Shown here in pieces: positions 22,450-34,582 of a stretch of DNA of 64,000 bases (position 1 is its first letter; each line of letters opens with the position of its first letter). The notes under the pieces were generated by a model. That model was not told where the DNA came from. It did not search any database and saw only the letters and a list, made by a program, of their open reading frames with translations. The DNA lies in assembly GCA_022836615.1 (NCBI GenBank), contig MU405362.1, positions 1 to 64,000 of the forward strand. The letters are read 5' to 3'. A program made the position numbers and the translations under genes. The stretch comes from Annulohypoxylon bovei var. microspora. Its lineage: Eukaryota; Ascomycota; Sordariomycetes; Xylariales; Hypoxylaceae.

Positions 22450-23693
22450 ATGGCCACCACAGCAATGGATTACGAGACTGCTAACGGCGACCGTTTTGAC
22501 GGTAAGTTCTATTCTCCATCAGTGTTTACTATACTTAATAGACACGGTATTAATTTATGTCTATTTTTAGATGATGGCCCCCGTTATGAGCGCGATCAAA
22601 GAAGCGCTTCTCCTCGAGCTTCTCGCGATGACGGTATTGATATCCGCCGCCGCTCTGCTTCGCCGGCCGGCCACCAAGATCGGTAAGTTCCAGCAACACT
22701 GAAATTTATTTTTATTCTACTGCTCGTTGCCATTACTCGGTTGAACTCATGTTAGAGGACATCACTAACTTGTCGATTTATAGTGCCCCCAAAGACGGGA
22801 ACCTCGACAAGGACGAGGATGGTTCTGTTAACCCTGGATCTAACCTCTTCGTAACTGGCATCCATCCCAGATTAAACGAAGCTGAAGTTACACGTCTCTT
22901 TGAAAAGTACGGCGAGGTCGAGAAGTGTCAAATCATGAAGGACCCGCACACTAAGGAGTCTCGTGGTTTTGGTTTTGTCAAGATGGTCACATCTGAGCAA
23001 GCCGATGCGGCTAAGGATGGATTGCAGGGAGAGGAGATCGAGGGCCGAACTCTTAGCATCGAGAAGGCTCGCCGAGCTCGTCCTCGAACTCCCACCCCCG
23101 GCAAGTACTTCGGACCCCCGAAGAGAGGTTAGTACATTCCAAGCCCAGTTAGCTTCTTAAGACTGACATGATCGTTTATAGAGGGCGGCCGACCTCGCTT
23201 CGAGGATCGACGTCGTGGGGGTGGTTATGGCGGCTATAGCGGTCGTGATGATCCATACCGCTACCGAAGCCACGATCGTCCCCGTTATGAGGAACGTGGC
23301 GATCGTGGTTACCGCGAGGAACGTGGGTATGATCGTAACTACCGTGAAGGTGGCCGAGGTGGCGGCTATAATGGTCGTGAAGAGCGAGGCTATGACCGCA
23401 ACTATGATTCCTCTCGTAGCTACGGACGCGAGGATCGACGTGAGCGCGGTGGCGATGAGAGTTACGGACGAATCGATCGATATGCTGGTGGTCGTGAAGA
23501 GCGAGACCGGTATGGAGGTCGAGGAGGAGGAGGAGCCGGAGGAGAAGACCGACGTGCTCCCGGCTATGAGCGTGAGCGTTATGATCGTCCCGAGAGGGAT
23601 GCTACTCGAGCTCGCGACCCGGCTCCGTCTGGTTACGGCGGCGAACCCGCTGCTCGACCCGAAGCCCGTGAGACATACGGAGGTGCGCCTTAA
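22450..23693 (+). CDS. Tra2-like RRM splicing factor with Arg/Gly/Tyr-rich tail
   Basis: Four exons, 22450-22501, 22571-22682, 22784-23127 and 23182-23693, encode 339 residues. A short Arg/Ser-containing N-terminus (RSASPRAS, RRRSASPAG) is followed by one RNA-recognition motif. It has RNP2 LFVTGI, RNP1 RGFGFVKM and the Tra2-like feature GYGEVEKCQIMKDPHTKES-type loop. After the RRM comes the linker RPRTPTPGKYFGPPKR, a Thr-Pro-containing segment as in Transformer-2 proteins. The C-terminal ~170 residues are an RGG/RDDR/YGR-rich low-complexity domain. Family role: sequence-specific splicing activator that binds GA-rich exonic enhancers. Each junction keeps frame, with CTAAC branch points in the introns. 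Alternative reading: a generic glycine-rich RRM protein. Confidence 0.88.
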
Positions 23694-25409
23694 TTACCGA
23701 TCAACGACATCTCGACATATCCAGCCTGCCGCTGCTAATGCGTCATTCCAGGAAACGATCGCTACATGCGCTGAGGGCCATGATCGACTCTCAACATTTT
23801 AGCCTCCACACAGGTTGGATCTTCGACGACAGTATTGGGCTCTTCTTCGTCTTCAGTCATTTCTCTTCGGGCATGCGAGTTCGGCGGATACCATAAAAGA
23901 TGTGACACATGGAGTTTAATACGGCAGGTAAAAGGGATGGAAAAGGCATTCTAACACCATGTTTTTCTCTTTTCTTTTCGTTTCTTTTTTTTTTGTTTTC
24001 CCCCTCATATCTGATCCTCAAACAGGGTTCGACGGAATCGGGCAGAAGGATGCTATCATTGTGATCTCGCCTGTTGATGAGCGGATTTCCCCGGCAAGAG
24101 GGTTTTCATTTTGCAGACAGCCTTGCGACGACGTTTAAGGATGATGGCATGGACACAACACTCTCCCTTTTCACCTAGTCAACCTTACCCCTTTGGATCA
24201 GCAAATACGTCTACGGCGTGGATAACAACACCATCCTTTCCTCTTTCAACCTGATGCTTGTACTATTATTTTTCACTTCCGAGGTTTCTCTTCGCGCTTG
24301 ACGAGCTTGACGACTGTGCAACATCTTTCAGCATTTGCCGGGCGGATATTCGAGACAGCTCTGCAATGGTGGTCCCGCAGAATGCAACACATAATTGATC
24401 GCAAATTCCCTAAAGGTGCAACCTTGAGTCGAATCGACTAATGTTCCGTAAATACCATGAATTTGGCCTCTTATTCTTAAGTCGCTGCATCCAGCAATAT
24501 CCAATTAACGCCACGCGACGCGATTTTTTAATGTACCTAATAAGCTCCCGGCGGATGTAAATGGGAGCCTACTTTTTCATCTCGACGCTCTTGCTTCATT
24601 CAACTTTTTAATCTATGATCGCCTTCCATTACAGCAAAATTACTCTTTGTCCTGCCAGCTATTGACTATCGGCCCATGTCATTGATCTCTTGCGCTACCA
24701 GGAGAAATCAAGGTAACCCCTTCCCGTTTAGAGATTATCTGCTGACTACTATTCTGTTCCACAGCATCTTTCTTAGTAGTTTTATCCACTGGAATGCGCC
24801 ACACGTCTAGCAATATGTCCGTCCCCCCTCCCCATTCTAGCTAACCCAATTACGATTCTTGTCACGGGTAACGAATTTGTTCCGTGTTTCCACGAATGTA
24901 TGAATTTTATATTCATTATGACTATTAAAAATATATAGCATCAATCTTAATGAGAACAATATATATCTAGTTCTTGTGTCTGTCCCTTTTGACTGGGACC
25001 AATAATAATTCAAGTGGTTAATCTTAAAGCGGCTCTCCTCACTGAAACCAGCAAGGTTCGCGTTCTACATTCCCGAATCTGCTTTGTTCGAAACGTAGCA
25101 AGATCTAGAGGATTTGGCGTTCGACGAAACACGTTTCTGTGGATAGTCTTTGTGATACATCCAGGAAGAGGAAAAGGATATCAGTATTGACGGAAACATC
25201 TAGGTTCGAATATCGTGGTAACGCGCCGAAAGGGGAAACCTGGGGAACACAAAGATAATTATCAACTAAATTTGATAATGGACCTGTTCAGGGCCGAAGA
25301 CTCGCCTGTCTTGCGCCTTGTCCCATCACTTTTCAACTCTTCGACATCACAGGAAGTTGTTTCTTCACCTGCTGCATAGATTTATTTGCACTTCGGGCAC
25401 ACTGCAGGC
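23694..25409. other. Intergenic region (1.7 kb)
   Basis: No supportable gene. The first few hundred bases are presumably a long 3' UTR of the Tra2-like gene (T-rich tract near 23960-24000). Nothing repetitive or structured was noticed. A non-coding RNA cannot be excluded by eye. Confidence 0.5.
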
Positions 25410-27428
25410 ATGTCGGCGGATAAAAAAACCAGTAGCTTCTCTAAGAAGAGAATTCTACTACATAAATTACGTGTAAATTATAGGCGCCTGAAAGCGTACC
25501 TAACCCTCGCCACATATGGCCGTGGAGGGCTAGAAAAAGACCAAGACAGTACGTATTCGACAACCATCGCTAGTTTGAGGATTTACATAGCCCTCTCTTT
25601 GTGTAAGTGGCTATCTTGCTAACATGATCAACTAGTCTTGGCTCGGGCAGAATGGGCGTTTAGGCGTACACATAAGGAGGGGACAAGAGGGCAGGAGGTG
25701 AAAGAGCGACGCCACGAGGGTGAGGTCGGGCAAGCTACGCTCGATCGGAAAATTGCGTCTTATCAGAATCGTGTGAGGCGAACCTCGGTTCAACTACTCG
25801 TCGCCGCTGCCGCCGGTTACCAGCACCGTGAGACAAACCTAGCAACTAGGCAAGGAGGGCTCATTAAGGGTATTCATCGCAGTGTCCCGCGCAAGTACCG
25901 TGCTTTCGACGTACGGCGCACTCCTAGTCTGAGCTCAAATGAGGCGACGGCTAGAGCAGTTAAGAACTGGATAAACCAACGTAAAGCTGGCCTGGATTCT
26001 GATTCCGATTCCGATTCCGACGGTGACTCTGGTGATGATGGAAGTAGTAGCAGCAGCAGCACACTTAGCTTTTTGAGTCATACCCCCACGCTCAGCGACG
26101 ATGACGATGGTAGCGCAATAGCCGACATGGCTACGGCTATGATGGCTGACACTATATCTATGTCATCACCTAGTAATTTGGGAGGTGGAAACACGCCTTT
26201 TGATTTTACTGTCCAGGAAGACGACGGACAGCCGATAGCTCTATCAAGAGAACTATATACTCCATATCTTCCAGATCCGAAAGTCTACGACCCCAGACGT
26301 TGGAGATGGCTCGATGACATCGAAATTGAGTGGCTCAAGGATGAGTTCATGAAGGAAAAATTCAAAAGCCGTCCAAACCAAATCCCGGTAGGGCGACTGA
26401 CCTGGAAGGAGCAGGAGAAGAAATTCCCGCTTCTCAACTCGATTCTAAAAATGGGTAAAAAAGACAAGTCTGAGTTATGGGATCCAAATAGTAGGCGCAT
26501 AGAAGAGATGAAGATGCCTCATAATGAACGTCCCCCACTTGTGGCCGACATAAACACAAAGCTGTCGCTCGAAAGGCGACGAGGCTTTGAGCGGCGAGAG
26601 ATGAACCCGTTGTATTTCGAATACTCGCGCCTCCCGGTCCCCCTGCCTGAGAAGCTAAGCGACGAAGAAATGAGGCGCGGGCCCCTTCCAGCACCGCCAA
26701 AGTTACCATTGATATCAGATTCCGGTCAGGAGGTAAAGCTTTTCAAGAAGACTCCCTCGAAGATCCAAGTACCTCCTCACGACACGTATGGACGGAAGAG
26801 AGCCTTTGATGACATGGTCGACGAGAGGCCATTGCCCGTCGCCCAATACCACTACCCCATCGACTCGCCCGCCATCTCGGCCTTCAAGTTCGACGACGGT
26901 AAACAGGTTTCCGACATCCTCAAACCAGGCCCGCTCGATGAGCCCCGCCAAGTCCGCGGCAGCCAGGCGATCATAGACTTCGGGAAGGAAACAGAGAAAG
27001 AGCAAGGCCCCCTGAAGCATCCGTATACCTGGGAGGGCATGCCAAAGCGGCCCCCGCCGGAATGGAGACCTGACGACTATGACCGCAATATGACACTGGA
27101 GGAGATAGAAGCATGGAAAACCGAGAAAGCCGAAGCCAGCGAGGATGCTCAGAGGATGATGGACGAGTACATACAAAAGGAGCAGGCTCGGAGAGAGGAA
27201 GCGAGGGCGAACAGGGGGAAACCAAAGCCCAAGAGCCCCAGCCCGGAGAATGATCCCACGAAGGGGGCATTGACGAGAAGGCTGATAGAGACGGCGGACT
27301 TCCGGAGGGAGTGGGCTCGATTGCATAGCGACAATCCTTTCTGGCACTACGAGTCTCTGAGTGACGGGGATTCGAGTATACATAGTGACAAGAAGAGGAA
27401 GCCAAATGATGATGGCCCTGGATCTTAG
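25410..27428 (+). CDS. Unknown protein, basic N-terminus with acidic Ser/Asp repeat
   Basis: Two exons, 25410-25548 and 25636-27428, joined across an 87-nt intron (GTACGT donor, GCTAAC branch point, ACTAG acceptor), give 643 residues from the ATG at 25410. I do not recognise a family. Residues ~1-115 are basic and helical. A Ser-Asp repeat (about four SD units) and an acidic/serine tract follow at ~165-200. The ~265-400 region is Trp/Pro/charged-rich (DPRRWRWLDDIEIEWLKDEFMKE). The rest is Pro/Lys/Glu-rich and likely disordered. The absence of a signal peptide or membrane segment, with several Lys/Arg clusters, suggests a nuclear or cytosolic protein (inference). Long antisense open frames here are shadows. 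Confidence 0.75.
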
Positions 27429-27740
27429 GTTATCTACAATTGCTTTAGGTGGTAGTTAATGTCGGAGGCATAGATCATAGCTCGCTTAGCTTGCTTCTAT
27501 CGTGTATGGGATTCGTAATAAATGGCGCGATCTTTATCTCGCGAAGTTTTGAACATTCTTGGTTTTTGGGGGGGTTTTTTACATGTGATTTTTTGCTGTA
27601 GAGAAGCATGCACTTGTGATCGCCGAATATTAGGATTTATAACTTTGAGGATATAAATATGGATTTCTTTTGAAATTCGAATACTACTACTCTCATAACT
27701 AGAGTGCCCTAACGTATCCCGACTTGACCAGCTAGCCGCC
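27429..27740. other. Short convergent intergenic region
   Basis: Between two convergent genes. It contains a G/T-rich stretch around 27560-27590 and otherwise unremarkable AT-rich sequence, presumably 3' UTRs. Confidence 0.6.
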
Positions 27741-30602
27741 TTAACCCCTATCCCCACCCCTATCAGCGGGCTGGGCTCCAATTAACCACCCAACACCGGA
27801 CGCCAAAGTCCCAACCGCAGCCTCTCTCAGCTGATCTCTTTTCCTGACCCTCTGCTGGCCAGAGCCATCTCCCATCTCGCTATCGGTCTCTTCCGACCTA
27901 GCATTTTCACTGCGCTGGAGACTCGACAACGCCGTCAGATTGCGCTGTGCTCTAGCCATGCTCGCCCGGGATAGGTCGAAGAGCGACATCGGCGCCTCCT
28001 CAGCCTGGCGCGAAGATGTCGCCTTCGCGCTCCTTACAACGCCGGCCGGCACGGTACTGCTAAAAGCGCCAGGCATGACCTGCAGGTCGCCCTGGTCGTC
28101 CCAAGCCAATTCCTGCTCTTCTTCCGCCTTCACGGCGGCGTTGAGCTCCTCCTCGCACTTGCGGAAGACGTTCAGGATCTCCTGGAGGGTTGCGGGCGGG
28201 GCGACGCGGAGCGCCGTCGCTAGGCATTCCATCCGCTGCTCCAGGTGTCGGATGTCGAGGTTGCCGCTGGCGGTGCCGATGTGCGTGGGCTTGACGGTTC
28301 GCGCCGTGCGGCGGTATTTGCCGGCCTGTAGCGCGGCTTTCCACGAATAATCATCGGTCGCTAGAGCTGCCCCCTTCGACCCGGGTTCGCGTCCTAGTTT
28401 CGCAGGAGCGGTCCCGTTGTCTACGGCTAGACGGTTGACGACATACGAGTACGCGGTTTCGAAGTCGTCCTCTGTAAGAGCAGCGTCTACGCACATGGCC
28501 GTGATCCGTTTTTCGACGATCGACCGCTGCCACGCTTGTTCTGCTGCGGATCGCGACTGGTCGGACTTAGCATGGGCCAATAGGCCGGCGTCAGCCATGT
28601 TGGCCCCGATTTCGAGGAAATCCTGGATTCGGGTGTAGCTTTTGGGGTTCTGCTCCAATACTTTCCCTATTATGGAAATAGGATCTGTGTGGACCCGTAG
28701 TACTACCGGCGTGAATGGTTCCCCTTTCTTCAGTATGAGACGATATTCGCTTAGCGCATGTGTAGCTTTCAAGAGAGCCTCAATTCTTTTAGATGTAGGG
28801 TGGGTCTCCCCTAAAGCTTGGGGGAATGTGTGCATTCTAGCATTGTTTAGAAAGGATTTCTGCACATAGGTTAATAGGAGACTTACATGTCGTCGCATTT
28901 TAAAAGACCGCCACGGCCGCGGTGCGGATTGGAGGCATTGTCATAAGCATTCATTGCAGAAGAAACAATAGTTTCCCGTAGAGTGTCGTCGTCGAGAGGC
29001 TTTTCGGGAGCATCTTCATATATAGACCTCGCCAGGGAATAACCTACTTGCTTCAGCATTGGGAGGTTTAAGAATGGGATCATGAGTCTTACGTGTATTG
29101 CTCAGGAATGCTTTGAGACATTCAATCTCGAGAAACTCTTTTTGTAATTGACCAAAGACGCCTTGGACCCGAACGTTAGAAGAACTTTGGACTTCCTCCG
29201 CGCCCCAATCTTGAAGCCATAGAAGCTCATTCCTCGCCCTAATCCAATATTTATCGTCGCTTTTAGGCCCGTGATTACTTAACGAACGGATGAAGTTTGT
29301 AGCTTCTATTTTTTGCTCCCGTTCATCTTGTAGAAAGGCTAGTTCTCCTGCTCTTCGAACGGTACAAGGAACCCCAGCTTTAGAAAGAATAAAAGCGCTG
29401 AGGGTTAAAATGTGCAAAAGCTGCGTAGAAGTCTCCCTTGGTGTAGTAAGCGTATTTGACTCGGAGAGTAAATCATTCCGCATATATGTAGCATTCTTAG
29501 CACAGAGAAGCTGTTCTCCAGCCAGGTCAGTAAATGGCGGAAGCAAGGATGAAGCAACTTGTAACGTCGGGCAAGGATCTTGACCTAGCAAGGCCATGAT
29601 CTTCGTGACAATACTGTTGACGCCGTTTAGGGCTTCGACCGAAGCTTCTGGTATTAGATACGCCGAGGCTAGTGCGGCGCGAGCGTATCGTTGTTCTAGA
29701 TACTCTTGCTCGTCATCTTCTAGCCACATAGAGGCGTAACCGCCCAAATCGACATCGCCAGGCCCATCCCATTCGTCTATAGCTCTAACAGCCACCCTCC
29801 ACGATTTAGAGGCTTGCGCTGTGATCCACTCGAGAACATGTTCCCAGCCCGGACAGATAATATGGGCCGTGGGTTGGCCATTCTCCAAAGAGCTTCCATT
29901 CTCATCGCTACGCACCCACCTCGCTTCGTTATATAGCCACGGGCCTATCAAGCCGCGCAGGTCTCTCCCAACATGTGCTAGGTCTTCTTGGCGAGCGCCA
30001 GTTTGCGACAGTAGCAAGTCTACTGCGGCTCGGTCGCTCATCTGGTCGAAGGCGGACAAGGTCTGGGTAGCGGGGTAATGCGGATAATATTCGTGATTCC
30101 GGCGAAGAAGAGGGAGCAAAACAGAGACCATCCAGGTTCGAATACACGGCGCATGGTCTAGGAATGGCACTATTAGGTCGGGTAGTTGGGTAAGTAGGCC
30201 GGCCTCTTCGTCGACACGGCGCGCACGATGGACCAAGAAAAGAGACACGGGATCGTTTAAATTATCTTTAGGCGCGCTTTCCCGTGAGAGGTGGAGCAAC
30301 CGTAACTTGCGAACTTTCTTCGCGGCCTCATCGTCCGTAATATCCTGTACTGAAGACCAGTCAACTTCTCCCGGTTTGACGTCTGTTTCTAAGCTCCCAG
30401 ATTCGATATTTTGAACGAAGGAGACATATTGGCTGGGCGGTAGTGTCTCGGGTAGGCATGTTAATAGTATCCGAAGTAATAAGTCTTGACGTAGGACCTT
30501 GGTATGCTGGGCCGCAAGAGTTGTCAAGCTCTGGATATCGGATTTGGCAGCGAGATGCGCAGCAAGTAGTACGATTCGCGACGGGGAGGGAAGTGCGATC
30601 AT
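27741..30602 (-). CDS. SEC39: Sec39-family subunit of the Dsl1 ER-tethering complex
   Basis: Three exons, 30602-29093, 29046-28887 and 28836-27741, give 921 residues from the ATG at 30602. The introns are very short (46 and 50 nt) but have GTAAG donors and branch-like CTTAAAC/CTAAAC sequences. The long N-terminal region (VLLAAHLAAKSDIQSLTTLAAQ...; LLLRILLTCLPETLPPSQYVSF) is typical of fungal Sec39-domain proteins, an all-helical solenoid. The second exon gives a YSLARSIYED motif, and the third starts MHTFPQALGETHPTSKRIEALLKATHALSEYRL. Role: with Dsl1 and Tip20, Sec39 tethers Golgi-derived COPI vesicles to the ER. The C-terminal ~150 residues (coded near 28060-28350) are charged and unusually GC-rich. 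The gene is divergent from NDUFS5. Confidence 0.87.
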
Positions 30603-31083
30603 TTTTGTAACACTTTGATTATGGCATCCTTCACGAATTCGAATTAGCCAAGAACGTAGCGATTATAAAAAAGCCTTCTTTCGTTGGCATAATCTTTGTT
30701 AGAGGGTGGGTAATAAAAGGTTGCGATATTCAAACGTGTTACCTCAGGTCCCTAAATAAGGTACCTATCGAAAGTTCTAGCCTTACCATATGAGGAAACC
30801 ATCTAGAAGTAATGACGTACAGCTGTAGTGGGTAAACTAGCATGCTCAGCACTGACCACAAATTGTCACCTAGTATATAAAACGCTAAGCCGTTTAAGGT
30901 TAGCTGGATGGATATCCGGAGCTTAAAAACTGCCAGTTCTCAATTGGTCAGGCCATAGCTTACCTAATTCGTTCCGAGTACAGCATCATTCGCCCAAACG
31001 ACTACATCTATAACTCTCAATCGTGCGCGCATTTCCATCCCCTATTACAGAACGACGTCTGCGCCCCTAAGAAACTCGACGTC
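30603..31083. promoter_or_regulatory. Divergent promoter of SEC39 and NDUFS5
   Basis: A 481-bp region between the two start codons. It must carry the promoters and leaders of both genes. No specific operator could be identified. Confidence 0.55.
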
Positions 31084-31527
31084 ATGGCATCCGGATACGG
31101 CCTCCAAGGAGGTTTGTATTTCTAAAGTATTCAATAGCTACACGTTGCTAATACAATTGGCGAAATAGGCCCGTCGCGGTGCTTTGGATTCTGGCAAGAG
31201 CTTCTAGCCTGCTATGTAGTCAACACATCCGCCGAGGATGATTCAGGGAAGAAGAAGTGTGCACCTGCACTTGAGGATTATTACGAATGTCTACATCACA
31301 AGAAAGAGGTTAGAATCCGACTTGACTCACGTATAACCACCACTATTACGAGCAGATGGATTGACTTGAAGCTCTTTGCATAGGCCGTAAGAGTAAAGCA
31401 ATTACAAGCCGCATACCGAAAAGCAGAAGCAGCATCATCACGAGAAAATGCACCGAGCGCCGGGCAAATACGAAATCTGGGTTTGTTGGGCAAGGAAGAA
31501 GATACAAAACATGTACTCGGTGGATGA
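31084..31527 (+). CDS. NDUFS5-like 15-kDa subunit of mitochondrial complex I
   Basis: Three short exons, 31084-31111, 31169-31308 and 31384-31527, encode 103 residues. Joined, they give a CHCH-type protein: GYGLQGGPSRCFGFWQELLACYV, then KKKCAPALEDYYECLHHKKE. The four cysteines form the spaced pairs expected for two disulfides. This matches NDUFS5/PFFD of NADH:ubiquinone oxidoreductase, an intermembrane-space-facing accessory subunit usually imported through Mia40. The size (~100 residues) is right for the family. Introns are 57 and 75 nt, with a GCTAAT branch point in the first. No signal sequence is seen, as expected for CHCH proteins. Confidence 0.9.
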
Positions 31528-32253
31528 TTACGATGACCTTCACCCGAAACCCGACGTTGCCGTGTACATACGTATTAGGCTATCAGTGTATGAATTAAAG
31601 CACTAGCACATCATCAAAATTGGTGCTTATGAGATCAATCGGAATTGATTCCTGGGCGTGGCACCGTCGTCTTGCTATAGGCTTGGCTAGCCTATGTGCA
31701 TATAGACTCATTCGAATGTGAGGTAGAAAGGGGGTTAATTGCACGATATGACTATCTTCGATTTATTTCACTCCACGGAACTCAATTCCCAATCACTCCT
31801 AGAGTATGGAGCAATGATATAGGGCAATGGTATTTGCATATATTCCAAGGGTATCTGCAGTAAATTAGCAGATCGTGTCTTGCCATAAAACCGACCGATC
31901 AACCAGGTAGGTGTGTAGTAAAGAACTCGGAGTGAGCGATGGTTATGATTACCCATTCTATTTTAAATACGTTGAATGGTACAGGTACATATATGATGTG
32001 TATTTCCTTGGGAAGGCACGTATCGGATGTTTGCGTTTGTTATGTACCTGCAGTATCTGTGAGGGAAGTCACTACTGACGGTTGTCGATATGATTCAGGT
32101 GCGTTCCTTCATACACTCAAATTATTCAATTGCCTTTACATTTTCTATCCTTAGTATCACATCAATCCTAATTTCTCTTCTTCACAAACCCAGTACCATG
32201 ATCCCTTTTTCTTGACACACAAAGGCTATCTTTGCGCTTTTCATCCCATCACA
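31528..32253. other. Intergenic region upstream of the gene at 32254
   Basis: AT-rich with a pyrimidine-rich end (32130-32220), consistent with a promoter and leader. No gene is seen. Confidence 0.55.
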
Positions 32254-34106
32254 ATGCCTTCCTTTCGTGGTATTGAGATATCCATCATAGCCTGCTCGGA
32301 GGTCAGGAGACTACCTGAATATCCTCATCCAGATGGATCATCTGTTCGTCTCATGAGAGTAGGTACTGGCCTCAACGATCTTCGAAATGGAGGTCGAATT
32401 AGCCCACACCCTTTTGCTGTTTCCAGCTTCTCTGATGCCGACCCGACTCGTCAAAAGAAAGTCAACCCTCGTATATCCGTCTACATTCCTTCGAGTCCTG
32501 GTAAGTCCCCTATTCTTATGCACCGTTTGCTAAAACGGCTAATTCTAACCGCCATCTAGGTGATCAATTTCGGCTCAGATATCTCATCAACCAATCATCA
32601 CTGCCTTCTAGATTCGTCTTCTTCAAGATGTTAATAAATGGCCATCATACTGTCTCTTGGGGCATCGACACGACCAGCTGTTCTCTTGGGAGCGTGACGA
32701 GAAGTCTCTACGAGCCTGGTGAAAGCTTCAGAGACAAAAACGGTGATCCTGTTGTAGGTATAGAGACGCGGTATCTTCATTTCAAGCGCGATCCCGAAAA
32801 GAAATCTGGTGACGAAGAAGGTGGTTTGATCGAAGTTCAAGTATTTCGTTGCCGAGGACGAAAGCGCATTGCAGTGGTACTAGACCCTTACCCTCATCGC
32901 AACCGAGATCACAAGGGCATCACGTAAGATACTTAATGCTTCTATACACCCTAGTTTCTTTAGTTAATATCACTTAGATCTTCTAGTGGTGGCCTGGTTG
33001 ACAACCCCCAAGACGCTTCTTTCTATGAATACCACTTGGAGGACGCACGAGATTCGCCTTATGCGACCTTTTGTTTCCACTATAGATCCATGAAGTATCT
33101 CGAGCAACTAAACATTATCCCCCAGCACGAGACTGGAGACCGGCCGGTGTCCATGGATCAAAACGGTATATCAACCCCTGATCATCAAGAGGACATTGCC
33201 TGTGGGAGTACGGCTTCGTCTTTCGAAACGAGAGTGTTTGACGATGACATCGAATCTGTTGGTATTGCTCTTTCGAGCCCACCCAAAGAAGGAGAATACT
33301 CTTTAAAAAGCCCCCCACAACTGACACCCATCCGTCCAGCTAGTATGGCTATTGAAGAAGGTAGACTGATTCAAGATGAAGTCACGAGTAAGATACCGCG
33401 GAGGCCTCTACCCGAACCCCCTCAAACTCTCTCAGGACAAGTGTCAAGGGAATCAATCAGGTCAAGCTGCCCATCATTAACACCATCTCTAAAACAATAC
33501 GTTGAGAGCGAAGAATTCGAGAATGAAGAGATACAGCTGAGTGTGGCACAGCCGGTCTTTATACCTTCAGCATCAATGCAGGCATTGGAATTGGGCGACA
33601 CGAATATCCACGATCAAGGGGACAACTCATTCTCGGACTACGCAGCTTCACCGAGCTCTACAGAAACATCGCAGTCGCTGGAACTACCTCCCTCAGAAGG
33701 ATATCTTCCAACAACCGGCAGCGTGCTCGAGCGCCACCTTAATCAATTTGAATCGCCTATTACTCAGTCGTCACCGATGACCAAAACCAAGTTACCGACT
33801 TTCCGACCAGAGGGAGCCTTAGCTAGCGAAGTACAGCTTCACGAAGCTAGCACGCTCAAACTAACTGAGGCGGAGTGGCTAAGACAGAATCCCTCGCCTG
33901 AGCGACGTAGAGGTAACCTGATACAACGGCTATGGAGCCCACGGCAAGATAAACGTGCTGGCCGCTCTTCAATGGTCGAGCTTCCTGCGCGCAAAGGTGA
34001 AGCCCCGAATCTCAAACGCTCTGGCGACGAGATTGCTGCACGGAGTGCACATGATGAAGGCGATGACGAATGCACCGATGAAGTCCCTGCAGGAAACTGG
34101 ATCTAG
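32254..34106 (+). CDS. Conserved-looking unknown protein with disordered Pro/Ser-rich tail
   Basis: Three exons, 32254-32500, 32560-32923 and 32978-34106, give 579 residues. The N-terminal ~270 residues look folded. The start is GIEISIIACSEVRRLPEY, then VYIPSSPGDQFRLRYLIN (rebuilt by splicing), FVFFKMLINGHHTVSWGID and IEVQVFRCRGRKR. This beta-rich pattern resembles, from memory, an uncharacterised fungal domain (DUF7918-like), but I cannot confirm it. A conserved-looking FYEYHLEDARDSPYATFCFHYRSMKYLEQL segment follows, then ~300 residues of Ser/Pro/Glu-rich disorder with proline-rich RRPLPEPP. The last intron has two in-frame acceptors nine bases apart (exon starts 32978 or 32987), so two isoforms differing by three residues are possible. 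No function is assigned. Confidence 0.8.
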
Positions 34107-34582
34107 ATGGGCTGTTGTATGCGTTGGCGACAGGGTGTCGAGCCATCTTAGCTTTCTGGCTACATTCGCGCCTGTGAGGTTTAGTCCTTACAATGTACGA
34201 TTGAATCCTGCGATATGTTCATGCGAAATCAACTGCGTTATATGAAAAATAGGTTCTCTAAAGTAATTTGCAACTCCAACATCTGTGAATTGTCGTTGGT
34301 GATAATTACCCAGGTAGGCTTCAGGGGCTATTACACATACTCAAATGTATACCTAGTAATCCGACCCCGCCGTTTATGTTATATATCGGGGTCCATTGGA
34401 ACCTTAGAACCTATCCCTTACTATACGGTCTTTACATTCCTTGACACTAGGTCGAATCTAAAATTGCGCCTGCCCTTAGTATCATAAATACTACTTGACT
34501 TCGATTTGACCTGATATATACATTACTCACTTTATCACAGTACCACTCTCATTTAGCAGCCCTAGGTACCTAGGTAGTTAAC
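34107..34582. other. Intergenic region
   Basis: AT-rich. It contains a copy of the palindrome TACCTAGGTA at 34567-34576, immediately upstream of the next ATG. No gene is seen. Confidence 0.6.

Noticed and set aside
26715..27383. 222-codon minus-strand open frame opposite the gene at 25410
   Set aside because: It lies antisense to a well-supported spliced gene, has no introns or domains, and its length follows from the composition of the sense strand.
28837..28898. 27-nt intron between the second and third SEC39 exons
   Set aside because: That is too short for a spliceosomal intron. A 50-nt intron ending at 28837 keeps frame and gives a plausible junction.
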